A stretch of DNA of 64,000 nt from Homarus americanus (taxonomy: Eukaryota; Arthropoda; Malacostraca; Decapoda; Nephropidae). The first letter of the stretch is position 1; each line of letters begins with the position of its first letter. The notes under the pieces are model-generated. The model saw only the letters and a list, made by a program, of their open reading frames with translations, ran no database searches and had not been told where the DNA came from. Positions 1-28,200 of this stretch are shown here, one piece after another. The position numbers were made by a program, and so were the translations under genes. Location: positions 755,001-819,000 of the forward strand of contig NW_024754732.1 of assembly GCF_018991925.1 (NCBI RefSeq), in the 5' to 3' direction.

Positions 1-188
1 GTGTGTGCACTCTATGTGTACTTTACCTGGAAGTACTCTCTGTGGACTCTTGTGTGTGTGTGTGTGCACTCTCTAGTGTGACTTACCTGGTGTGTGTGTG
101 TGTGTGTGCACTCTATGTGTACATGTAAAACTCCTTTTACTGTGTGTGTGTGTGTGCACTCTATGTACATGTAATACTGTGGACTCCT

Positions 189-242
<54 letters not shown>

Positions 243-345
243 GTGTGTGTGTGTGTGTGTGTGCACTCTATGTGTACATGTAATACTCTGTGGACTTTGG
301 TAGTGTGTGTGTGTGTGTGTGTGTGTGTGTATTCTGTATACATGT
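1..345. repeat. (GT)n-rich microsatellite array
   Basis: Several GT runs alternate with a short unit that reads roughly TGCACTCTATGTGTACATG, so this is a compound microsatellite and minisatellite. Cys-Val and His-Thr open frames here are by-products of the dinucleotide and are not genes. Confidence 0.95.
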
Positions 346-415
346 ATTACTCACTCTGTCTGTTTACTCTGTAAACATCCGAACAAATTTGACTTATATG
401 ATACTTTTACTGAAT

Positions 416-420
<5 letters not shown>

Positions 421-486
<66 letters not shown>
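421..486. repeat. (CT)n microsatellite at a splice acceptor
   Basis: An almost pure CT run that leads directly into the acceptor ending at 499, so it also serves as the polypyrimidine tract of the following exon. Confidence 0.9.
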
Positions 487-499
487 CATTATCTTTCAG

Positions 500-710
500 T
501 GTTCTGGTCAACGAAGAGAGCCACACCAAACAGTTCTCCCCCAAGGCTCTCGTCCTGTGCTTCGTCTGGTTTTATCTGGTGATACTGATGAACGCCTTCA
601 ACAGTGTACCAGCAGGAGTGTTGGATGCTGGACTACCGTTTACTCCCGTTCCCGTTAATCCTACCGTTAACTCAGGAACGGGGGGGGAGGGACAGATGAT
701 CAGCCATTGA
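500..710 (+). CDS. Terminal exon of an unidentified membrane protein (partial)
   Basis: An acceptor (ATCTTTCAG, AG at 498-499) opens a 70-codon frame that ends in TGA at 708-710. The peptide starts VLVNEESHTKQFSPKALVL. A strongly hydrophobic stretch (LVLCFVWFYLVILM) follows, consistent with one membrane segment near the C-terminus. The last 35 residues are rich in Pro, Gly and Asn and look disordered. The incoming phase is 2 (one base completes the first codon). Upstream exons lie beyond the left edge. An ATTAAA-like hexamer near 953 could be its polyadenylation signal. I do not recognise the family. A chance open frame is possible, but the clean acceptor, the GC content and the hydrophobic segment argue for a real exon. 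Confidence 0.5.
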
Positions 711-1020
711 GTAGTTCATGATAGTAGGAACAGCTGCGTATAGATATTAAACTCTTATTATGGCCCTACATCCGGCTTTTAATGTGATTTTATTAAAGCC
801 GGATGTGTTGCTGGTTACAATGAACTCAGATACAGTCCAAACAATCATTCGTGTATAGATATAACTGTTGATATATATATATATTTTTACCTTATATAGC
901 TGTGTTGTTGGAGGTTAATTATAGTTATTGTAATTTTGTGATGTAAAGTCTTAATTAAATACAAAGGTTCTCCCATCACTGCCATCTTTATTATCCCCAC
1001 CACCTTATGCAAGAACTCTC
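711..1020. other. Probable 3' UTR, AT-rich
   Basis: No coding signal is seen. An imperfect hairpin near 770-805 pairs CATCCGGCTTTTAATGTG with TATTAAAGCCGGATGTG. An ATTAAA-type polyadenylation hexamer lies near 953. Confidence 0.4.
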
Positions 1021-1141
1021 TGGACATGACCTAACCTAACCTAACCTAATCTAACTTAACCTAACCTAATCTAACCTATAACTTTACCTAAACTGAATTA
1101 ACTTAATATAACCTAGCCTAACTTAATTTAGGTTAGGTTAG
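1021..1141. repeat. Telomere-like (CCTAA)n with opposite-strand TTAGG arm
   Basis: Degenerate CCTAA pentamers run from about 1030 to 1120 and are followed at once by TTAGGTTAGGTTAGG, so the block can fold back. TTAGG is the ancestral arthropod telomere repeat. Short interstitial copies also occur near 6840, 8845, 32210, 33460 and 38500. Confidence 0.7.
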
Positions 1142-1377
1142 GTGACCAATATTATTACTCGGAGACCTACTACCAGTGATCCATAACAATACATCGTTTT
1201 CTCTGGTCACCGCTAGTCATTCAAAGAAAACGTACATGACGTCACGGTTTCATGGCGTCCACATCAACAAACAGTCATGAGTCGATATGCTTTTTTTTTT
1301 TTTTACCTCCTATTATTCTCGTTCTTTTTCCCATCGTTATGTTCACTCTAACGTACGAAATGTTCTTTATACATTAG

Positions 1378-3021
1378 AGAATATTCGTTCATCAGTTCAA
1401 GATGATTTAGCGCCATTTGCTGATATTTTTGAGAGATTTAGTGAGGGTATGGGTGTAGTTTTCAATGAAATGTTGTCTTTATGGAAGTCAGATAATGTGG
1501 CTACTGGCAACTGGTTATCTTGCGTAAGTATGAGTGGGAGGGAGGGAGGGAGACAGGTGAGGGGAGTGGGAGGGAGAGTGGTGAGGGGAGTGGAAGGGAG
1601 TGTGGTGAGGGGACTGGGGAGGAGGTTGGAGGTGAGGAGGGAGAGTGTGGAAGGGGCGAGGAGTCAGGTGGGGGGGGAGGAAGAGGTATCGTTCCACAAA
1701 CTCAGAGGTCAGTCGGGCTGGAGCACTGAGGGAGGCCACACTACCATCTGTGAGTGACCTGGTATTGTGTTGTAACCTGGTACAGTTTTATTACCTGGTA
1801 TCGTGTTATTACCTGGTATAGTGTTATTACCTGGTATCGTGTTGTGACATGGTATAGTGTTGTAACCTGATATAGTGTGACCTGGTATAGTGTTGTAACC
1901 TGATATAGTGTTGTGACCTGATATAGTGTTGTGACCTGGTATAGTGTGACCTAGTATAGTGTTATAACCTGGTACAGTGTTATGACCTGGTATAGTGTTG
2001 TGACCTGGTATAGTGTTGTGACCTGGTATAGCGTTGTGACCTGGTATAGTGTGACCTGGTATAGTGTTGTAACCTGGTACAGTGTTGTGACCTAGTATAG
2101 TGTTATAACCTGGTACAGTGTATATGACCTGGTATAGTGTTGTGACCTGGTATAGTGTTGTGACCTGGTATAGTGTTGTGACCTGGTATAATGTTGTGGC
2201 CTGGTATAGTGTTGTGACCTGGTGTGACCTGGTACAGTGGTTATGACCTGGTATAATGTTGTGACCTGGTATAGTGTTGTGACCTGGTACAGTGTTATGA
2301 CCTGGTATAGTGTTGTGACCTGGTATAGTGTTGTGACCTGGTATAGTGTTGTGACCTGGTATAATGTTGTGACCTGGTATAGTGTTGTGACCTGGTATAG
2401 TGTTGTGACCTGGTACAGTGTTGTGACCTGGTACAGTGTTGTGACTTGGTATAGTGTTGTGGCCCTTAACCTGTATTATGTAAAAGAGAGAAAAATTACA
2501 GAGAGAGAGAGAGCGAGAGAGAGAGAGAGAATACATGAAACAGTATAGGAATTATGATTATTATTGATCCATTTCACAAGACAGAGATTATAAAATGTTC
2601 TTACTTATATAACACACCTGGCCTCACCTGTCGTATCCGTCTACCTGGTTGTCTTGGGCAGGGTCGCGTTAACCATGTGTGTTGTGGTGACGGTGTTCAG
2701 GTGTGTGAATGGCTTAGTGTGTCATATTCTCTCTCTCTCTCTCTCCACATTTCGACAATAAAATAAAAAGATTAATATGGAATCATTATAACTGCATACT
2801 TTAAATGGTGAGTTATATTGACCCGCTGCGAGTATATGTGTGTTATTGTGTTGCGTCTCTCACAGGGGGCATTGACTAAGGAGTGTTGTGGGTCACCTGG
2901 AGCATCTGACCCTCCTCCACCATCACTATCTCCACCAAAATTCGTACGTGCGAAAAAAAGAATGCGTCACCGCGTCAAAAATACGACAAGGACCTCCCCG
3001 AAATACATTTATGGACCATAA
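1378..3021 (+). CDS. Two weak candidate exons of an unidentified gene
   Basis: Candidate exon 1378-1523 follows TTTATACATTAG and ends at TGC before GTAAGT. It encodes an open stretch containing SSVQDDLAPFADIFERFSEG. Candidate exon 2866-3021 follows GTCTCTCACAG and runs to TAA. It has a Pro/Ser-rich segment and a basic tail (AKKRMRHRVK). Both junctions are phase 0, so they can be joined, with the 18-bp minisatellite in the intron. I know no matching family. Neither exon has support beyond splice-like borders and an open frame. Confidence 0.25.
1757..2465. repeat. 18-bp minisatellite
   Basis: About 38 units of GTTGTGACCTGGTATAGT, with variants (CAGT, ATAACC) and some 13-15 bp partial units. 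Because 18 is a multiple of 3, all frames stay open for long stretches and give artefactual HNTIPG-repeat peptides. Confidence 0.95.
2500..2532. repeat. (GA)n microsatellite
   Basis: A short GAGA run beside the 18-bp array. Confidence 0.7.
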
Positions 3022-3065
3022 TTCCTTTTGGGACAACAAAGAAATGCGTTAACGGACAGTAACCC

Positions 3066-3775
3066 AAACAGGAACACCCCAGAAATACGTCAATTCACCT
3101 TAACCCCAACAGGAACACCCCAGAATACGCCAACGCACCTTAAACCCAACAGGAACACCCCAGAATACGTCAACGCACCTTAACCCCAACAGGAACACCC
3201 CAGAATACATCAACGCACCTTAAACCCAACAGGAACACCTCAGAATACGTCAACGAACCTTAACCCCAACAGGAACACCCCAGAATACGTTAACGCACCT
3301 TAAACCCAACAGGAACACCCCAGAATACATCAACGCACCTTAAACCCAATAGGAACACCCCAGAATACGTTAACGCACCTTAAACCCAACAGGAACACCC
3401 CAGAATACATCAACGCACCTTAAACCTAATAGGAATACCCCAGAAACACGTCAACGCATCTTAAATCCAACAGAAACCCCATAAATAAGTCAACGCAACA
3501 GAAACACCCCCAGAAATACGTCAACACACCTTACACTCAACAAAAACACCCCAGAATACGTCAACGCAACAGAAACACCCCAGAAATAAGTTAACGCAAC
3601 GGAAACACCCCCAGAAATACGTCAACACACCTTACACTCAACAAATACACCCCAGAATACGTCAACGCAACAGAAACACCCCAGAAATAAGTCAACGCAA
3701 CAGAAACACCCCAGAAATAAGTCAACGCTCTTTAAACCTAACAAGAGCACCCCAGAAATACAGCAACGTATCAGA
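3066..3775. repeat. 40-bp minisatellite
   Basis: Units begin AACAGGAACACCCCAGAATA and continue with cgtcaacgcaccttaaaccc. About ten well-ordered copies are followed by a more degenerate, shortened form from about 3470. It ends just upstream of ADAMTS gene A. Confidence 0.9.
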
Positions 3776-3922
3776 ACGAGCTGGGGTTCACTTGAGGGGG
3801 ACGTCTTAGCTGTTGTTAGTATCCTGTGTTGTGTGATCCTTAACAGGCTAGGTATCAAGAGTGGCAAGTCAGGGTGGTGGGGCAGGGGAGGTAGTGTGGA
3901 CGGCCAGGCAAGTCAGGTGAAC

Positions 3923-21323
<17,401 letters not shown>

Positions 21324-23137
21324 ATGTATTATAACACAACAAATGAATTTCTTGCCACTTTCCTGACCAGAAGTACATGTTACATTACGTGATAGCAACC
21401 ATGCCACCAGTATACTGTACGGTACACCAAGGACCATAACCGAGCCACGAGTCACCCGGGTAATGTGTCTACCTGCCACCACCTGGATATGGAGCCACTG
21501 TCACCTCCAGGCATTGGTGTTACGGAAGACATTCACTTCACCTGGCTATATATGTCTGAACTCTCACTTCCCTATCTGAAATATATTAAAACAAAGAGGT
21601 CAGAAATTTGGCGCTACATTTACAAGATGTATAAAAAAGAAAAAAATTTAAAATGAAAGCCAGAAAGTGAAAAACTTGACCCTGAATCTCCTCCATCAAC
21701 CCTCCTTCAAAGACCCATAATTATATAATTATATAGGCACTGCAGACGACTCGGTGGCTCCCTGACGTCCGCTCATCATCACACGACTATCAAGTTCTTC
21801 GTACAGTATAACTAACTTGTCGTAAGATGCTCATTAAGTATTTGATGCAAATTCTTAAATTACTCGTAACTCAACTCCGTCCATACGTTGTGATATGTAG
21901 TTGTAGTTGTTTATAAGAAAGATGTAGCAGAAAGAGATGTACTATATAGGACTATACGGTTATATAATACGTATATAACCGTATAAACCTATATATTATT
22001 GTTAATTACCTCACCTACACTGAAGGACATTAGTATGTATGTGTGGTATTGTTTTGTCCTGAGACAAACGTATTAAGAAGTGCTTATACCTGTCCAGTGT
22101 CCACACCCGTGTTTGTTTATGCTTTTACATGAGACAATACTAAGGACTCACACACGCACACTTTAAACCCCTAAATATAACCCATTAGTTAACTTTAATA
22201 CTCAGTTACATCAATTCCCGCATATTCGCCTTTACAGCATTTCATCAGCAACAACATTCACCTCTGACCATGATGACTGCCCACATCATCATCAACTCGT
22301 GTATTGTTCTGAATATTGTTATTAATTTACATATTTTGTAACCCAAACAGTAATTTCATTTTGTTGATTAATTATGAATTTCTGTAGTATTTTTTCCATT
22401 GGCAAGTTTTTTTTTGTCATAGTTATCAGTTCGGGTTTATTTTACTTAGAAGTGAATAGATATTATTAGTCATATTTCTTTATATTATTGTAAGGTTCGT
22501 ATATAAGTGTGTGTGTAGTGATGTGTGTACAAATAATGTGTCTATGTACTGTACACATACACGAAAATAACAATATATAGTTATTTTATTCTTGTTTAAA
22601 TAATTATGTGATAGTCATTAACGAATTATCTGTGATACTGAAGACTGTTCTGTCTATATTGTGTTTATCTACCCTTTATATATTATATATCAACACACAC
22701 AGTTACCTATAACATTGGATAAATAAGGAATAATTTGCCTGGAACCTAAAATAGAATTTTAAACAATCTATTTATATACCCGAGTAGGCGAGGGTTCTGT
22801 ACACAACACTACCGCCTCTGGTGGTTAAGTTACCAACATAGTGTGTTATGTGGTCAACCTCCAAGTGTACCTCTTCACCAGTCTAATAACAATAACAATA
22901 GGGCTATGCTCTTGGCCTCCAAATCAAAACAAGAAAGAACTGGAGTCAATTGACAGAGTAAATTAATGTTATTTCAGGTAAGTATTCGTCCATTGGCTGT
23001 CCTCAGATTTTGGTAAGAATACGAGCATGTTCAAATTGATTCAGCATGTACAGTACTGTATAATTATAGACCTTGATACAAACAGTGCAAATATACAACA
23101 ATGTGCCAGCAGGTACAGTATAAACGACAATGAATAT
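21324..23137. other. Downstream flank of ADAMTS A
   Basis: AT-rich sequence without recognisable coding signal. It includes a palindromic (TATATAACCG)-type patch near 21950-21990 and presumably holds the 3' UTR of gene A. No convincing AATAAA was placed. Confidence 0.5.
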
Positions 23138-23535
23138 TTTGCCCTGACTGGCTAAATTCCTACTAACGCTATTTTACCGTGAGTGCACTCTGATTGGCTA
23201 ATCGTTCATTACCGGCGAACAATGCGAGAATGGTATGTGACCGTGACTGACAGCATTTGGCATTTATTTCGCCATGAGTCGATCATTGTGTAGCTATAAA
23301 CATACTTAACCAGAAGGAGTTGCTCGATGTGTTTTTTCACAGATGTTCTTGTCATTATAAAAGAAGTAACATTTACTAGAACCTGACCTCATCAACCAAA
23401 GAAACCTATCTAACCTTACCTAACTTCATAGCTGGCTGGGCGGACTCCAAGTCATATTAAGCTGAAAGTACTTAGGCAACGAGAAGGCACTCGCAGTAAA
23501 ATAGCATTTGTAGGAACTTAGCTGGTCAGGGCAAA
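23138..23535. mobile_element. 398-bp MITE with ~50-bp terminal inverted repeats
   Basis: It starts TTTGCCCTGACTGGCTAAAT and ends with the matching inverted arm TTAGCTGGTCAGGGCAAA. Arms extend about 50 bp with a few mismatches (GCTATTTTACCGTGAGTG against its inverted partner). No open frame. The superfamily cannot be assigned. Confidence 0.7.
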
Positions 23536-24008
23536 GTATCCACTACATACAGTAACATGCAACGGTAAACTGTAACTTCTCCACCTTGATTTGGTCAAGG
23601 ATAACCCAATCAAGTCACCAGTCTACATATTTCCAGTAAAGCCTTTACTGGAAATATGTTTGTTCCCTCACGCATAAGTAAATTATTTTTTGAGTCTAGT
23701 AATTTAATAACATTCTTTATTATTACAAATTTATCTGGGTTACTATTTATTCACGAGTGAAATTTATGGTTAACGTTCTTGTTTAATTGTAGTTTTGAGT
23801 GAGTTAAAAGTTCGGTATTTTCTTTCAAGTACAGTGCTGTACTTAATTTAGTTTACCATAGATTTTAATCCGTGACAGCTTCATATAACAAACAAAGCAT
23901 AATTAAACTAAGTCAACCCACTTGTAGTTGAAAATTCGTCCTTTGCCGCGCATAATGTCAAATCGTCGGTGGCCTGGGGTGCCACCGAAGGTATGAAGGT
24001 CTGTGACG
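23536..24008. other. Unannotated AT-rich stretch
   Basis: It contains an inverted pair around 23633-23660 (CCAGTAAAGCC / TTTACTGGAAATATG). No gene is seen. Confidence 0.4.
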
Positions 24009-24167
24009 ATGCCTGATAAATGCGCCTTATCGGGATGCATATCAAATTACAGAATACATGATAAAAGTTTGATACTTCATCGATTTCCAAAGGATGAAAA
24101 ACAAAGAAAAAATTGGATCTTATTCTCCATGCTGCAAATATATAAGGTGCAACAGGAGGAAAGGTAA
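24009..24167 (+). CDS. THAP-domain exon or fragment
   Basis: ATG at 24009 opens 52 codons beginning MPDKCALSGCISNYRIHDK, then LILHRFPKDE and NWILF, ending at TAA 24165-24167. An alternative is to splice at AAAG|GTAATA. The N-terminal MP, the first Cys pair (C-x4-C), HRFP and the following Trp match the first half of the THAP zinc-binding, sequence-specific DNA-binding domain. The second C-x2-H pair is missing and would have to lie in another exon. THAP domains occur in host regulators and in P-element-type transposases, and I cannot tell which this is. No continuation was found before POLK. Confidence 0.55.
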   Translation: MPDKCALSGCISNYRIHDKSLILHRFPKDEKQRKNWILFSMLQIYKVQQEER

Positions 24168-25241
24168 TACTTGAGAGCCATTGGCAGGTTTAAATTTAAG
24201 CTCCCTAAACGTTCAGCTAGAAAACCGGATTTGGAGACAAGTACCTATTTGTTGCTTGAAACTGTTGTATAGCCTTATCATCTGTAATATATCTTGTGGC
24301 CATATTGATAAATTGAAAACCTCTACACATATATACTTGTATTCACTGATTTACTGTAATAGCTTGGGGAGAGAGAATGATGATAATTATAATCATTAAC
24401 AATTTCTTTTATTTTCTTTAACTATTTTATTTAATTCTTGTATTTCTTCCCCCCCAAAAATTATCCAACCTTACCTAACTTCCTAGCTGGGGGCTTTGCC
24501 ACCCACACTCCCTGCCATATTACACAGAAAGAACTTACCAGTACAGGTATTATGATATCTGGTATGAATGAATGGAATTTTGTTTTAGCGTCATGGTGTA
24601 ATTTTAAATTTTTTTGTGGGCGGAGAGTATGCTCGGACTGAGTGGATTGGTTGTAGACAAACACAGCAAACAACAGCGCACACTGACTCGGCAGATCTTT
24701 TGGAGGGAGTATTTACGGTAAATAATTAATTTCTTAAATTACAAAGCACATAGAAACGTCATTTTAGTGTACATTAATATGATAGTTTTTCACCTTGTTT
24801 TACCCTGCAATTTCCCTCATCCTGCCCTGGCCACTACTGGTAATTTATGATCATAGAGAATAACTAAAAAAATTTAAATATAATTGTATAATTAAAATAA
24901 CAAGTTGTTGCCTCCTTTAAAACACTTGCTATAATGATAAGAACATCTGCGGAAAAAATAACAAAATAGAGCAACTCCTTTATCTTGTGGTTGCGGCGTT
25001 CTCATAAATTACCAAAGTTTTTATCAGACATACATTTGGTCCGTAGTTGACATCTTGTTCATGGCTTTCCAGTATTCAAAGTATCTTACTTATTGGGTAA
25101 AGATATGACAGTACAAGAAGCCACTAAAATTCTCAACAATTTTCAGATGCAGGATTTAACTCAAGTCTTACCATAGAATAAAATACAGTATAATACAATA
25201 TACCTCAAAGATACAGTAACATTGGAGTACAGTACAGCATC
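24168..25241. other. Upstream flank of POLK
   Basis: AT-rich, with no strong coding signal. A GC-richer patch around 24620-24720 ending TTTACGGTAAAT could be a non-coding first exon with a donor for POLK. This is inference only. Confidence 0.35.
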
Positions 25242-25242
25242 A

Positions 25243-28200
25243 TGGACAAACTTAAGGACAAGGTTCTCAAGGCTGGAGGAAAACTCTCCTGGCAATGGCT
25301 CAACAGGACCACAAAACCTGTTACTCAACACCAACAAGGCAGGAATGGAAGGTAGGAACCATAGTTGAGTTGCCCACATTTTGAGTGTTGTCTTTTTAGT
25401 GTTGATGGGTACTGTACTTTATACTTCACAAGGTATATCTCATTTGTTTTGAAAACTCTGCTATACTCTATATAGTGTTCATAACGAAAGAATCTTATGT
25501 ATCAGCCTATCACTACATATGTACAATATTTTACTTTCTCTTCACTTATCCCCTTTCCCACTCTTTCTTTAATCTACTGTTTCACTTTTCCTCCATGTTT
25601 CCCTCTACCCATTAACACCTGCTTGATATATTAATCCCTTCACAATGGGAATATTTTATTTGGCCAATGCCAGACGATTTTATTCAGAACAGAAGGAAGG
25701 CTGTACACAAGGGTTTAAGTTTATATGACTAAATACAGTGATTGGCCAGACGGTTTCTTCACCATTGGATAAATTGTACTGTACAATACTCTTTTTATAT
25801 AGTGATAATAGATAATGGAATCAACCTAAGATGTCTTGTAGTGTAAAAAAATTAAAAAATATATGGATAGATATATAGAAAGTATATTTTCCATACTATT
25901 TTACATCATCATCATTATCATCATTTTACGGCCATTTTCCAAGCTTGTGTGGGTTAGCAGTGGTTACCTGATGGCAGCTCTCCATGTTGCATGATCTCTT
26001 GTAGTCTTTCTTGTCAGGTTCCTAACTCTAATGTCATTTCTTACAGACAAAAATAAATTAAAATTATCTTTGATATACTGTACACAGTAATCAATTAATG
26101 AATTATATAAATGAGGGACACAATTATTCCTTTAAAAAATAGAGAATATTAATTTACATGCTTAATGAATTTATGTAGGTACTGAATATTTCATCTGATT
26201 ATGACTTCATCTAAATACCTATTTCTAATGTAAATACAATACCAATATGTTCTTCAGTATTTTGATGTTGAATTTCGCTTGCAGGTTTAGACACCGATAA
26301 AATAAACGAAATAATCAAGAATGCGTCTATGGGATCACGGTTTTATGAGCACAAAGAAAAACGTCAACAGCAACTTGATATTAAGATATCCGAGATGAAG
26401 CAAGAGGTTGCAGCCTTTACTGAAGACCAGATCAAGAAAGCAACTCTTCAGGTATATCTCCAAAAGTTCCAGTCAATATACAGGTAGTCCCCAACTTATT
26501 ACTGACTCGACTTACGTCCACCCGCACTTACGACCGCCTCAGTCGTACCAAAATGTGGTCAAATTATGTATTTTTGAGTCCCAAAGTCAGTATACAGACA
26601 AAATTTTCATCTGTAATTCACTTTAAAATGGCTGGCAAGCTTAAAAGTGAGTGTTTTGTGGTGCCGAAAAGAAAAAGAGACCCAAATTTTTTATTTTCTA
26701 TGTGTTATTGAAGCATTTCCGACTTACGACCATTTTGACTTATCACCTGGATGTCGGTCCCTAACCCCGTCGTAAGTCGGGGAGTACCTGTAATGGACTT
26801 CTCTCTCCGTATGATCAGTTAGATGGAGGTTTTCATCTAACGGAACCTCGATATAATGGTTGTTCCTCTCCCTATAGTCCGTTAAATAGTTTTCACTTTA
26901 CTCAAGTCAAAGCACAAAATCTTCACACCAGCAGTCCACTTCATATTTATATAATTATGTACACACACACACACACACACACATACATACATATACTAAT
27001 ACATGTCTATTATTATGTCTCCTTTATGCAGATGGATCAATTAGTTAAAGACCTGGAAATGAGTCGTGACCTAAGCCAGACCATTGTACACGTTGATATG
27101 GACATGTTCTATGCTGCTGTAGAGATGAGAGATGACCCCTCATTAAGGCAAGTTGAGAGATGTTAACGTAGTATAGTCAACTACAAAAGTCTTTTTCTCC
27201 CCCGAACCATTATCCTTGAGATTCAGGCTCAAGAATCTAAAGCATTTATGGACAGAATAATATATCAGTCTACTGCTTCGGGTTCACGAGTCTGAATTTT
27301 GGGGTTCATGGTTCAGGGGGAGAGGCGAACAGACTTTAGTACAGGTAGTTGACTGTACAGTATTACAACCCAAGACAATCTCAATTCTAAAGTTGATATT
27401 TGTAAAAGTGTTTGAAAGATTCAGCATCACATCAGGTTTTATGATATGATTTGTTTTTCAAGTGTGAGGTGAATGTATGATTCACATAACAGTTTTTGTA
27501 ATTTGTTCATTAAATAGCACAGTTTTTTTCCTTAAACACTTGTGTACTGGGTCGCCTATGAGAGAATAAAATGTTTTGGCATTAGTGAAATAAGATAATA
27601 AAAGTGGCATACCTGTAGTGAATGGGCTAATAAGAGATACATTTTTCAGGGATAAGCCAATGGCAGTAGGAGGAATGGGAATGCTGAGCACCAGTAACTA
27701 TAGCCTCGTAAGTTTGGTGTGCGGGCAGCAATGCCGGGCTTCATTGGCAAGAAACTTTGTCCTGATCTTGTTATCGTTCCACCAGATTTTACTAAGTATA
27801 AAGAAGTGAGTAAAGATGTTCAAGAAATATTTTCTCAGTATGATGCCAACTTCTGCCCCATGTCCTTAGATGAAGCATACCTCAACATTACTGAATACAT
27901 GCATAAATATGCTCATCACTATGGTTTTGACAATTTGGAAGGTGAGTTTTATGCTTCCTGTTCCATTTTGTTTCCATACTGTACTAGTTTTGATAATGTG
28001 GATAAACATACAGATTTATCAGTGCTACTGTAGTGTGCGGTTTAGTCTACCCAACCCTTACCTAAAATTACTAAAATACTAAATTACACATAACACTTTG
28101 ATAGTACACATTCTAAAGTATTGGATAAATTGTTGAATGCACGCTATAGCTAGTGTAAATATGTTGTACATTACACGCTATAGTGTAATTATTCTTGTAG

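Noticed and set aside
1709..2548. Long open frames with HNTIPG or VVTWYS repeats on both strands
   Set aside because: They arise because the 18-bp minisatellite is a multiple of three. There is no splice context, start context or non-repeat sequence.
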